This document shows, one piece after another, positions 25,526 to 32,751 of a DNA stretch of 64,000 bases (within the stretch, counting starts at the first letter, position 1; the number at the start of each line of letters is the position of its first letter). The notes below the pieces were generated by a model, which was not told the origin of the DNA, searched no databases, and saw only the letters and a program-made list of their open reading frames with translations. Source of the DNA: a virus; IMG/VR virus record IMGVR_UViG_3300017987_000071, positions 19,733 through 83,732 of that record; one strand, written 5' to 3'. The translations under genes were made by a program, and so were the position numbers.

Positions 25526-25749
25526 CCATCAGTTCTCCTCCACGACCCACCTCGCTTATGCTCAGGCAGACTTGCCATAAACTTATATTCTGCTTTCTTA
25601 CAATTGTGAGGGTTGCCACTGCAATATTTTACCCAAGGCAAACCGCCACCCATATAAACATCCTTACCTGCTACCACCTCATAGAAGCTACACACCGAGC
25701 CACAATTCTGTGGCTTACTAGGATTATGTCTTGGCTTTCCCTTCCCCAT
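25522..25749 (-). CDS. Small Cys-containing protein, 75 aa
   Basis: ATG at 25749 with GGAGG. Basic N-terminus MGKGKPRHNPSKPQNCGSVC, then a glycine-rich segment with CSGNPHNC. Four cysteines could bind zinc. The earlier in-frame starts fall inside the upstream gene. No family recognised. Confidence 0.55.
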   Translation of the reverse strand: MGKGKPRHNPSKPQNCGSVCSFYEVVAGKDVYMGGGLPWVKYCSGNPHNCKKAEYKFMASLPEHKRGGSWRRTDG

Positions 25750-26056
25750 GCTCGTTGCCTCCACGCTTAACAGGATGTTTAGGGTCCCTATATATCCAAG
25801 CATCTGGCGATGTAGCCCCACCAGTTTCTTGTACGCCCATAGCAGCAACCAACTTCTTATCAGGTAACCCCTTTATGAAGTCCTGCCACGCTTCATCCAC
25901 ATCCACCGTATCCTTAATCTCGGATATCTCTTGCGGTTTGCCTTCGCGTTCTACCTCCTCATGGTAGTCCGCCAGCAACCGCAAAGCATCCGACAACCCA
26001 CCGTTAAAGTCATCAGGTAAAGCAAACGCTATAAACTCAGCATACAATATTTTCAT
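25724..26056 (-). CDS. Hypothetical protein, 110 aa
   Basis: ATG at 26056 with AAAGGAG nine bases before. Acidic helical first two thirds (SDALRLLADYHEEVEREGKP, VDVDEAWQDFIKGLPD), then a basic Gly/His/Pro tail. No recognised family. Confidence 0.55.
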   Translation of the reverse strand: MKILYAEFIAFALPDDFNGGLSDALRLLADYHEEVEREGKPQEISEIKDTVDVDEAWQDFIKGLPDKKLVAAMGVQETGGATSPDAWIYRDPKHPVKRGGNEHGEGKAKT

Positions 26057-26092
26057 CCAGTCATCTCCTTTGCAGTTGAACCTCTGCACTAC

Positions 26093-26320
26093 CTATTCTC
26101 CCCTAGCACTAAGTCCGTCGCAGCAACCTCTACACCATTCCTCACTCTCTTCAAATGCAATAGTTGCCCATAACGTAGCAGACACATTGTGAGGATTGTC
26201 TTTAAGAGAATCGCCACGCAACCCAGCAACGAAGCCAGCACAATAAGCACCAACATAAATCTCGTTATCAGGAAGTGTAAACTCATCGTACCCTTCCAAC
26301 TCAGCAATTGATAGCGTCAT
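26093..26320 (-). CDS. RMF/CrpP-like small protein, 75 aa
   Basis: ATG at 26320 with AGGAAG. Contains AGFVAGLRGDSLKDNPHN followed by EEWCRGCCDGL, the G..AG..G....NP......W..G pattern of ribosome modulation factor and CrpP-type proteins. Similar motifs occur in the neighbour 26301-26561 and twice in 18027-19040. RMF binds the ribosome and CrpP-like proteins have been linked to antibiotic modification; which, if either, applies here cannot be told. Confidence 0.6.
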   Translation of the reverse strand: MTLSIAELEGYDEFTLPDNEIYVGAYCAGFVAGLRGDSLKDNPHNVSATLWATIAFEESEEWCRGCCDGLSARGE

Positions 26321-26561
26321 CTTCAGGCTTCCTATTTAATCTCCACAACCTTATATGTTGCCCAGTCATGTTACCATAAAACCAATAACGGCAACACCTA
26401 GCGACAAGACTATCCAAATCGCAAGGATGGGGTGGGCCAAACGGATTATGACCACAACCAGCACCAAACATACCAGCAATAAAACCTCTGTTATACACAG
26501 TAGCAAAAAGAAACTCCTTTGGAGGATCATAACCCTCATATCTCATCAAACCATTACCCAT
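26301..26561 (-). CDS. RMF/CrpP-like small protein, 86 aa
   Basis: ATG at 26561 with GGGGG; longer in-frame starts overlap the phosphoesterase gene. YNRGFIAGMFGAGCGHNPF and CCRYWFYGNMTG reproduce the G..AG..G....NP(F/Y).....W..G pattern, with extra Cys/Pro residues inserted between the halves. Overlaps the related gene 26093-26320 by 20 bases, probably a tandem duplicate. Confidence 0.6.
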   Translation of the reverse strand: MGNGLMRYEGYDPPKEFLFATVYNRGFIAGMFGAGCGHNPFGPPHPCDLDSLVARCCRYWFYGNMTGQHIRLWRLNRKPEDDAINC

Positions 26562-26574
26562 TGAATCCCCCACC

Positions 26575-27147
26575 CTACTTATTAGGCAAGGGGCAAATAT
26601 GCTCCTTGTCCTGCGGGTCGCAATACACAAGGTTCTTAAGCATAACATGCTCACCTAAAAAAGGGTTATCTACCTTAGACACAGGCAAATAAAACTTCCC
26701 CCACCCTGACTGCACATATGCTAAAGTCATATGAGGAATGTACTCATCGTGTGTTGGTGGCACACAATCCAACTTGCCAGTAGCATACCCAAACATCGTA
26801 TGGCAATCCAAGGACTTTACGTCCACTTTAAGCACATCTGCTTCCTCGTTCTCGAATAGCGTAATATTCTGCAACTCACACCATAACGTGTTAACAGGAG
26901 CATTTGCTACTGCTTTACGCACCTCGTTAACCGGGGACTTAATCCCCCATTTAACTGTAATATGTGGTGGGGACTTATCCAACGCCTCCACTAACCGACT
27001 ACTAGGAATACGTTTGCCCCAACGTAATACATTATCAGCAATTGCTTTGGGCATCCGTGCTACCAAGCAACCCACCGATTTGTTCTTTCGCTCCTCAAGG
27101 AGCACCGAGCGCCAAAATGTATTTTGGCGTTTTGCAGACTCAATCAT
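26575..27147 (-). CDS. 2H phosphoesterase superfamily protein (possible Acb1-like anti-CBASS enzyme)
   Basis: 190 aa. Two H-x-T motifs, H62-I-T64 (PPHITVKWGI) and H139-M-T141 (YIPHMTLAYV), 77 residues apart, define the 2H fold used by cyclic phosphodiesterases and 2'-5' RNA ligase-like enzymes. T4 Acb1 is a phage 2H enzyme that degrades cyclic oligonucleotide signals of CBASS defence. This protein has the same two-motif design and lies in an accessory region rich in small unknown genes. A role in RNA end processing is the main alternative. ATG at 27147 follows AGGAGG closely. Confidence 0.75.
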   Translation of the reverse strand: MIESAKRQNTFWRSVLLEERKNKSVGCLVARMPKAIADNVLRWGKRIPSSRLVEALDKSPPHITVKWGIKSPVNEVRKAVANAPVNTLWCELQNITLFENEEADVLKVDVKSLDCHTMFGYATGKLDCVPPTHDEYIPHMTLAYVQSGWGKFYLPVSKVDNPFLGEHVMLKNLVYCDPQDKEHICPLPNK

Positions 27148-27769
27148 CAACCTCCTCCTGCTTTTGCTTATATTTAATGCAATGAAAATCGTTATCCACT
27201 AAAGCATTGTTCAATAAAAAACATGCTCCTACATGCGAGTTGCAAGGTTCCCAATGCTCACAATTGCCACAAGCTTCATAACCATCTATGCTCTTAGCTA
27301 AATGCAAAAGTGCATTACAATCAACAAGAAAGTAAGCACAGTAGAAATCAAGGGGAAGATCATGACAATCAAGTTGGGAGCAATAACCGTTAGGATGATA
27401 ATGAATGCAAATATTACAAGCCTCATCCAACAAACCAAGCCTACCTAGCAATTTAGCAGCACGCCCAAACTCACCTATAGTTGCTTCCTCCAACTCATTT
27501 TCCAATAACTCCTGTATATCCTCCTCTTGCTCTAAATCCTTATTGTATTTCAAATGCTGCCACAACATACACTTTTGCCAATGAACTTCATCAAATATCC
27601 TAAGAGACCGCTGTAACTCCCAACGCTCCCCACTCTTGGTTTTCACCTTATAGCGATGAGTCCAACCACAAGCTTGCACATCAACAACCTCACCATCCCA
27701 GGCACACAACGCTATACCCGGCCTGACAACAGATACACGCTGTCCTTTGCGAAACTCTTGCTTACACAT
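27140..27769 (-). CDS. Cys-rich hypothetical protein, 209 aa
   Basis: ATG at 27769, overlapping the previous stop by eight bases. The N-terminal third has a small beta-barrel-like stretch (GQRVSVVRPGIALCAWDGEV, KVKTKSGERW) resembling KOW/SH3-like folds. The C-terminal half carries about 13 cysteines in CNIC, CSQLDCHD, CGNCEHWEPC and similar groups, consistent with two or three metal sites. No specific family recognised. Confidence 0.6.
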   Translation of the reverse strand: MCKQEFRKGQRVSVVRPGIALCAWDGEVVDVQACGWTHRYKVKTKSGERWELQRSLRIFDEVHWQKCMLWQHLKYNKDLEQEEDIQELLENELEEATIGEFGRAAKLLGRLGLLDEACNICIHYHPNGYCSQLDCHDLPLDFYCAYFLVDCNALLHLAKSIDGYEACGNCEHWEPCNSHVGACFLLNNALVDNDFHCIKYKQKQEEVDD

Positions 27770-28133
27770 TTTGCTGTCTCCAATCAGGGCAAACCTTCTT
27801 ACCAACCCTATGCCACATATGCAATGTAAAAGGATGCCGAGGTGGGCGACCTTTAGCATAAGCCCACTGATCATAGTTCTTACATGCCTGCTCATACTCA
27901 GTCTGGGGAGGCAACACCAACAATACTTCCTGATTCTCACTGATAAAGTAACCCCTTACATCCTGTATATCTTGCAAACTTGGCAACGCAGAAGCACGAC
28001 TAACAGATAAATGCTGCCACAAACCATCACTATACTTCTCTTCTGATAAAATCACAGCAAGGCCATCCTCTTCTCGCGTATAGGCTTTTGCCCCAGGCAA
28101 AACCTCCAAAACTCTCTCAACCCACTTACTCAT
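27762..28133 (-). CDS. Hypothetical protein resembling DUF7694-type phage proteins, 123 aa
   Basis: ATG at 28133 with GGGGTGATT upstream. GLWQHLSVSRASALPSLQDI followed by VLLVLPPQTEYE and FTLHMWH matches, from memory, the W.H.S.SR....P.....i....lPP...Y.......H.W arrangement of a phage family now called DUF7694. Biochemical role unknown. The assignment needs a profile search. Confidence 0.6.
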   Translation of the reverse strand: MSKWVERVLEVLPGAKAYTREEDGLAVILSEEKYSDGLWQHLSVSRASALPSLQDIQDVRGYFISENQEVLLVLPPQTEYEQACKNYDQWAYAKGRPPRHPFTLHMWHRVGKKVCPDWRQQNV

Positions 28134-28218
28134 AATCACCCCCCAACAAAACACTAACGCAGACAGCAATGCTAACTGCACATAACCCAACCAAATAATT
28201 CACAGTGTCCCCTTTATT

Positions 28219-28590
28219 CTAGCACAGCAACGACAAAGCAAATAGCAATGCTAGATGCCACACGTTATCCACAACAATGACAAATGTAATATACGTTCCT
28301 GGAAAATGTTCCTGGAAATGCTTAAACTGGCCACGCCATTGCATCATCAACTGAGGCAACCTCAACCAGTCCTGAACGCTATGGGTAATCCAAAGAATCA
28401 ACACACACCACCAAGGCCACCGGCGACCTACAGCATAACCACAACCATAAATGCTTAGAGTAACCAATGCCCCATGAAACAGTGCGATAAGCAAACCCAA
28501 CCAGCGCCGGTTCTTCCATTGCTTATTATTCGCTTCCCAATCAGACTGCAAAATATAATCACCAATCAATAACCCAATCAAATAATCCAT
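28219..28590 (-). CDS. DUF3307-like integral membrane protein, 123 aa
   Basis: ATG at 28590 with AAAGGAG. MDYLIGLLIGDYILQSDWEA is the DUF3307 N-terminal signature (h..DflLQtd), followed by NNKQWKNRRW, ALFHGALVTLSIYG and HSVQDWLRL. Three to four membrane helices are predicted by eye. The family is widespread in phages and bacteria with no settled function. A strong hairpin lies just upstream in the mRNA leader (28611-28640). Confidence 0.75.
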   Translation of the reverse strand: MDYLIGLLIGDYILQSDWEANNKQWKNRRWLGLLIALFHGALVTLSIYGCGYAVGRRWPWWCVLILWITHSVQDWLRLPQLMMQWRGQFKHFQEHFPGTYITFVIVVDNVWHLALLFALSLLC

Positions 28591-28610
28591 ACTTATCTCC
28601 TTTGTCCAAC

Positions 28611-28640
28611 GGCAGCAGAGTGCCATGCTTCTCTGCTGCC
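28611..28640 (-). other. Perfect 10-bp mRNA hairpin before the DUF3307 gene
   Basis: On the minus strand GGCAGCAGAG and CTCTGCTGCC flank a 10-base loop, 11 bases before AAGGAG of the next gene. No T-run follows, so it is not a standard terminator. It may protect the 5' end or influence processing of the mRNA. Confidence 0.7.
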
Positions 28641-28666
28641 CCAAATATAAACTTACCTTCTAGCTT

Positions 28667-28695
28667 ATTCTATTATGCCAAAAAGATTATCTAAA
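28667..28695 (-). promoter_or_regulatory. Possible sigma-70-type promoter before the DUF3307 gene
   Basis: Minus strand TTTAGA, 17 bases, TAGAAT (4/6 and 5/6 matches). It lies at the end of the upstream gene and would place the hairpin at 28611-28640 in the 5' leader. The weak -35 keeps confidence low. Confidence 0.35.
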
Positions 28696-28923
28696 CCCCG
28701 TGGGGTAGTCCACACCTGCAAACAACCCACTGGCAAACCCTCCTAGCGTATACGATTTAACTGTTCTTTGCTGTTGCGAATTATAAGAAGGTAAGATACA
28801 CAAGTACCGAAGTTTGTGGATAGGATTACCGTTAGGCAAAATCTTCAAATACTGAATAACACAAACCATCACGGCTTTCGGATACTTGCCAAATAATCTA
28901 TAACCACAATCAAGTTCACTCAT
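28687..28923 (-). CDS. Hypothetical protein, 78 aa
   Basis: ATG at 28923 with GGTGGG. Mixed hydrophobic segments (AVMVCVIQYLKILPNG, LRYLCILPSY) and a Gly-rich end (LGGFASGLFAGVDYP). No recognised family. Follows the metacaspase gene by 56 bases. Confidence 0.5.
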   Translation of the reverse strand: MSELDCGYRLFGKYPKAVMVCVIQYLKILPNGNPIHKLRYLCILPSYNSQQQRTVKSYTLGGFASGLFAGVDYPTGFR

Positions 28924-28978
28924 AATCCCACCAAACTACTGTACACAACCTGGGAATTTCGCCATAAACGTACACTAG

Positions 28979-29788
28979 TTAGTGCCCAAAAGCACCCATA
29001 CGCTTAACACCAGTAAACTCAAGTTGAGGGTCTTGAGCATACCCATTGTACTTCACAGAATCCCTTACTCGCTTGAACAAAGTAGCACGCTCAACGTTTG
29101 GCGCTTTACGAATATGCTTACACATATAGTGGGTTAGCACCCCTTGGTACTTACCACCAATGAAAGCGTCATATGATACTTGCTTATCCCTACATCCCGC
29201 CCATAATATATGAGATTCCGACGTTCTAAACGCATGGCGAACAGTCTTTAGTTCTACATTCTCCCCCTCCCAACGGCAAGCAATATCCAGAGGTGGAGGA
29301 GCAAACTTTGCAATGGAAGCCTCTGGGTCCTTGAATAATGAAAAACTACGGATGCCGGTACCCGAATGGCAACAGTCTAACACGACTTCAAGCAATGCGC
29401 TTTCTGGAACGCGACTAAAGATATCCCGTAAAACATCATCTGTAATCATATGATGTTCCCAATCAACATCATACGGGCACAGTATCTCATCCAGCGAATC
29501 AGTGAGTTCATCTCCATCGCGATCCCGTACCTGTGACCCATGCCCTGAAAAATGGAACAGTATATAATCGCCGGACTTAGCACCGGACACCAACCAATGT
29601 AAGCGTTCAAGAATCCCCACGCCAGTTGCCCTAGAATCTGCTAAAACCCTAACATTCTTGTTATCAAACCCACCAACATGTGCTTGTAGCACTTGACGCA
29701 TATTTGCTACATCATTCAAGCATCCACGTAAATCTGGCACATAAGAATGCTTATAGTTATTTATACCAACCAGCAACGCTTTGTTCAT
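28979..29788 (-). CDS. Metacaspase/caspase-like cysteine protease (peptidase C14)
   Basis: 269 aa, ATG at 29788 with AAGGAG five bases before (two GTG codons just upstream are in frame). ALLVGINNYKHSYVPDLRGC is the first strand and loop of the caspase fold. FHFSGHGSQV gives the catalytic His83, and VVLDCCHSGTG the catalytic Cys140 in the D-x-C-H-S-G motif. DGDELTDSLDEILCPYD is the metacaspase acidic loop. No prodomain, so the protein is essentially a bare catalytic domain of the type that cleaves after Arg/Lys. Caspase-like proteases serve in bacterial defence (for example with gasdermins). In a phage it could counter host defence, block rival phages or process a phage protein. Confidence 0.92.
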   Translation of the reverse strand: MNKALLVGINNYKHSYVPDLRGCLNDVANMRQVLQAHVGGFDNKNVRVLADSRATGVGILERLHWLVSGAKSGDYILFHFSGHGSQVRDRDGDELTDSLDEILCPYDVDWEHHMITDDVLRDIFSRVPESALLEVVLDCCHSGTGIRSFSLFKDPEASIAKFAPPPLDIACRWEGENVELKTVRHAFRTSESHILWAGCRDKQVSYDAFIGGKYQGVLTHYMCKHIRKAPNVERATLFKRVRDSVKYNGYAQDPQLEFTGVKRMGAFGH

Positions 29789-30218
29789 CACCACTCCTTA
29801 TTCTACGCATACCTTTAACAAAGGGTAGCAAATCCAAAAAATATAAACCTAACTCACCAACAGCGTTACAACGGTACACAACCGCTATAACGACATCCCT
29901 ATCTTCCTCAAATGCTTGTTTGCTTAGCACTCTGCCTAAATCGGATAATCTCACTGACAACCCACACTCATATGCAAACCCGCCCTCTACAACAGACCAC
30001 AAAGCCACAAACGGAGTTCTACCCCGTAGAGACTTAATCGAAACATTGCCGCCAATAACTCTAAACGATTTGTATGTTGGCAATACAAAAGGCAACACAA
30101 CAAAATATCTACTGTCCTCAAACAAGAAACCAAATGTATAACCCACTCCTCGCATTGCCCGCTTTCGATAATCACTATGGGGGGTAAAATAATCGGTAGA
30201 CAGCAGCCATTTACCCAC
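29757..30218 (-). CDS. Hypothetical protein adjacent to metacaspase, 153 aa
   Basis: GTG start at 30218, overlapping the upstream small gene by eight bases; its 3' end overlaps the metacaspase start. Beta-rich sequence with aromatic strands (GVGYTFGFLFEDSRYFVVLP, TPFVALWSVVEGGFAYEC) and a helical end. No family recognised. The tight coupling with the protease makes it a candidate regulator, substrate or partner. Confidence 0.6.
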   Translation of the reverse strand: MGKWLLSTDYFTPHSDYRKRAMRGVGYTFGFLFEDSRYFVVLPFVLPTYKSFRVIGGNVSIKSLRGRTPFVALWSVVEGGFAYECGLSVRLSDLGRVLSKQAFEEDRDVVIAVVYRCNAVGELGLYFLDLLPFVKGMRRIRSGDEQSVAGWYK

Positions 30219-30387
30219 TTGTCACCCTCAGTTCACACTGATGTGCTGTGCAAGAAACCTGGCAAGCATTAGTGCAACCATCACTAATAAGGGCCCAGTG
30301 TTCTTCGATACTCACCTTACCCATCTTACCAGTTTGCTCCAACTTACGCACAGCATCACGCAACTTCCTTTGTTCTTCCTTGCTCAC
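30211..30387 (-). CDS. Small Cys-containing protein, 58 aa
   Basis: GTG at 30387 with GGGAG upstream, overlapping the sulfotransferase stop. A basic helical start (MSKEEQRKLRDAVRKLEQTG) is followed by DGCTNACQVSCTAHQCE, a four-cysteine cluster. It fills a gap between two well-supported genes with proper overlaps. Unknown function; third member of the metacaspase group by position. Confidence 0.55.
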   Translation of the reverse strand: MSKEEQRKLRDAVRKLEQTGKMGKVSIEEHWALISDGCTNACQVSCTAHQCELRVTSG

Positions 30388-30920
30388 GTTTTAATCTCCC
30401 TTGGGTCAATACACGGAAAGGGTTCATCAAGCAAATGCTTAACATCCTTACCTAAGAATAAACCAAGAGCGGACCACAAACTTGCATCCGCCCCCTCACA
30501 AATATTAAGTATAAGGACATCCTGTCCCCTACCAGCAAAATGCTGAATGATATCTCGTTCCAAAACCCGCCGTACTTTAGCAAATACAGCAGGATTATAA
30601 TCTGGTGGGGTACCATAAACCGCACAGCAGTACTCATAAGACCGACGGCCGAAAACTGGTGGTGCTACTTCCCATTGCTTCCTGCAACTCGCCATCCAAG
30701 TTACTTCATCCCTTACTGTATAAATGAATTTCGACCCAGGATACTTAGCATCTAGCATCTTATAGTTTGCCACTACAGACAAATCCGCCCCAGCATCCAT
30801 ATCACCATCGAAAACCCGTAAGTCTTTTGGGAAGTGGATAGCCTTGTACCCCAAACGACGCAAGGCAGCAACCAGCGAATGGGTTCCTGTGCGAGATAAA
30901 CCAATACCGAATATCTTCAT
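30384..30920 (-). CDS. Sulfotransferase-like P-loop protein
   Basis: 178 aa. MKIFGIGLSRTGTHSLVAAL contains the G-x-x-R-T-G-T-x-S-L phosphosulfate-binding loop of the sulfotransferase-like family. FIYTVRDEVTWMASCRKQW corresponds to the R-D...S segment. Shorter than typical enzymes (about 220-270 aa). Sits immediately after the GmhA-like isomerase in transcription order, which suggests a shared sugar product. Confidence 0.78.
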   Translation of the reverse strand: MKIFGIGLSRTGTHSLVAALRRLGYKAIHFPKDLRVFDGDMDAGADLSVVANYKMLDAKYPGSKFIYTVRDEVTWMASCRKQWEVAPPVFGRRSYEYCCAVYGTPPDYNPAVFAKVRRVLERDIIQHFAGRGQDVLILNICEGADASLWSALGLFLGKDVKHLLDEPFPCIDPREIKT

Positions 30921-30923
30921 CCC

Positions 30924-31508
30924 TTAACCCCAGTGAACCAGATAATCTTCCACCTGGCGACAAATACTATGTAGTACAAGCAGAGTTGCCTCCTGTATAC
31001 GAGGAGTTTCTGTGCTTGGAATCACTATTGAATGATCAATAAAGAATGTATCACCTAGCACCTTAGACTGCCCCACAATAATGCCTGTAGCAATATCGTT
31101 TCTATGTGCCCAAGCCAACGCAGAAGTAACATTAAGCGACTCACCTGAAGTCGTCAAACCCACAACTAAATCACCTTCACTTGCCTGCGCCTGCAACTGC
31201 CGGTCAAACAACTCATCCCAGTCAAAGTCATTGCCCAACGCTGTAAGCAGCCCCGTATTGCTATTCAAGCAAATCACAGGATAACCCTTTCGATACCGCA
31301 TAAACTTGCCCACAAGTTCAGTTTGAAAGTGCTCTGCTTGGGATGCTGAACCACCATTCCCAAAAATGTAAACCTTCCCCTTACGCTGAAAGGTTTTGCA
31401 AACAGCCATCGCCAAACTCTTAACAGAGGCAAGGAAACAACCACTGCCCATCTTTGCCAGCAGATCGCCAAAAGCAGTAAAGTCTGCGAAGATGCTAGTT
31501 TTCTTCAT
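30924..31508 (-). CDS. gmhA: Sedoheptulose-7-phosphate isomerase-like SIS protein (GmhA-like)
   Basis: 194 aa, ATG at 31508 with AAGGAG eight bases before. VYIFGNGGSASQAEHFQTEL carries the GNGGSA phosphosugar loop (50-55) and the H60 and E64 metal/catalytic positions of GmhA. LVVGLTTSGESLNV is the second SIS phosphate loop, and IQEATLLVLHSICRQVE the C-terminal helix. GmhA makes D-glycero-manno-heptose 7-phosphate, the first step to NDP-heptose. An HldE-C-like nucleotidyltransferase is encoded 0.8 kb upstream; kinase, phosphatase and epimerase steps are not seen in the window. Confidence 0.88.
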   Translation of the reverse strand: MKKTSIFADFTAFGDLLAKMGSGCFLASVKSLAMAVCKTFQRKGKVYIFGNGGSASQAEHFQTELVGKFMRYRKGYPVICLNSNTGLLTALGNDFDWDELFDRQLQAQASEGDLVVGLTTSGESLNVTSALAWAHRNDIATGIIVGQSKVLGDTFFIDHSIVIPSTETPRIQEATLLVLHSICRQVEDYLVHWG

Positions 31509-31791
31509 TAGCATTCTCCTTATCCCAAGCATTAAATGCCTTCTCGAATTCGCTTATGCCTTGCTCGTTGTTTAACCAAACATCAAACTCTCTATCGTGA
31601 TAGGTTTTTTGTGACTCCACTCCAACATCCACATCAATGAATAGCGGGGAAACATCATCTAACGTGTACGTAAATCCCGCCAACTTTCGTCTTCGCTTCC
31701 TCCACCACCTAGCAACAGCATTCACAAACAGCACAACCAAATAAGCAGCAATGCCACCCAGCACAAAACAAATAAACACCAAGTCCCACAT
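31495..31791 (-). CDS. Single-pass membrane protein, 98 aa
   Basis: ATG at 31791, one base overlap with the upstream stop. MWDLVFICFVLGGIAAYLVV is a membrane helix, followed by a basic patch (RWWRKRRRKL), so the C-terminal acidic domain is probably cytoplasmic. No family recognised. Overlaps the isomerase start by 14 bases. Confidence 0.6.
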   Translation of the reverse strand: MWDLVFICFVLGGIAAYLVVLFVNAVARWWRKRRRKLAGFTYTLDDVSPLFIDVDVGVESQKTYHDREFDVWLNNEQGISEFEKAFNAWDKENANEEN

Positions 31792-32096
31792 TACGAATTC
31801 TCCTTAAACCACCGTGCCACACGCTTCTCAGCACACTGACCAGCATCAGCATGTTCAGCAACAACTACTCGCCCATCGCTTAAAATAGACCAATACACAT
31901 CACTCTTACGAAGCACACAACGAAATTGCGACACAATGTCAACAATCTCTGGTCGACTCAACCTCTTCGTATCCAAGGACACACGACGCAAACATGACTT
32001 CCGCCAAGCATAAATAGCATCCTGTGCATCTAAGTACCGCACCCCAAGACCGCAGGATATAGCACCCACGTTAAAATCAAAAGCAGATAATTTCAT
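31791..32096 (-). CDS. Hypothetical protein, 101 aa
   Basis: ATG at 32096. Basic, mixed alpha/beta sequence (YLDAQDAIYAWRKSCLRRVS, VDIVSQFRCVLRKSDVYW). Ends RVARWFKENS. No recognised family. Short overlaps with both neighbours (1-4 bases). Confidence 0.55.
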   Translation of the reverse strand: MKLSAFDFNVGAISCGLGVRYLDAQDAIYAWRKSCLRRVSLDTKRLSRPEIVDIVSQFRCVLRKSDVYWSILSDGRVVVAEHADAGQCAEKRVARWFKENS

Positions 32097-32293
32097 AACG
32101 AGGACTCCTTCGTCTGTATAGGATCAGGTAGAAACAACGGCACGTAAACACTCTTCATGTTCCTAAATGCTTCAAGAGCGTTATGAACCTTAAACACATA
32201 ACATGTAGTACAAAACGTTATACCAGGCGAAGACTTACTATCCCACTCTGGATGTGTACAGGTCTTCTGGCGCTCCATAAACTCATCCGTCAT
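32093..32293 (-). CDS. Small Cys-containing protein, 66 aa
   Basis: ATG at 32293 with AAAGGGG. CTHPEWDSKSSPGITFCTTC gives a C-x(16)-C-x-x-C arrangement with a nearby His, a possible zinc site. Overlaps the nucleotidyltransferase stop. Unknown function. Confidence 0.55.
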   Translation of the reverse strand: MTDEFMERQKTCTHPEWDSKSSPGITFCTTCYVFKVHNALEAFRNMKSVYVPLFLPDPIQTKESSL

Positions 32294-32751
32294 AACCCCT
32301 TTATCCTTTCTATAAGTGCCGTAGTTGAATAACCCTCCTGCCTCTTATAAAGCAACACACGTCCGCCACACTTCTCAACAAGCGCAGCGCCTACCACTGA
32401 ACCATCCCACTCTGATCCCTTAATAAGCACATCAGGGCGAATCGCTTGAATCAACACCAGTGGAGTATCGTCTCTAAAAATGGTAACATAATCAACCATC
32501 GACAATGCATCCAGCACTACCGCACGATCCCTGGCAGACACAATAGGGCGCTTAGGTCCCTTCACTTCACTTACAGAAGCATCAGAATTGAGACCCACAA
32601 CCAATATATCCGCCTGAGTCTTACAATAAGTTAAGAAGCGAACATGCCCAGGATGCAAAAGATCAAAGCATCCATTAGTAAAACAAACAGTTTTCTTCAA
32701 ACAACGTGCAGCACTAAGATCATCTAACAAATCAGGCAACGACTTTATCAC
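32290..32751 (-). CDS. Cytidylyltransferase-family nucleotidyltransferase (HldE C-terminal/RfaE2-like)
   Basis: 153 aa. VCFTNGCFDLLHPGHVRFL includes the HxGH catalytic motif (33-36). LVVGLNSDASVSEVKGPKRP, RAVVLDALSMVDYV and FRDDTPLVLIQAIRPDVLIK match the stand-alone D-beta-D-heptose-1-phosphate adenylyltransferase form, ending in GYSTTALIERI (the S-T-T motif). The reaction joins heptose-1-phosphate to ATP or another NTP to give NDP-heptose. Together with the GmhA-like protein and GT9 enzymes it argues for phage-directed heptose use. Confidence 0.9.
   Translation of the reverse strand: MIKSLPDLLDDLSAARCLKKTVCFTNGCFDLLHPGHVRFLTYCKTQADILVVGLNSDASVSEVKGPKRPIVSARDRAVVLDALSMVDYVTIFRDDTPLVLIQAIRPDVLIKGSEWDGSVVGAALVEKCGGRVLLYKRQEGYSTTALIERIKGL

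Noticed and set aside
28611-28640. Rho-independent terminator
   Set aside because: Strong hairpin but no following U-tract, and it lies just before a ribosome site; kept only as an mRNA hairpin.
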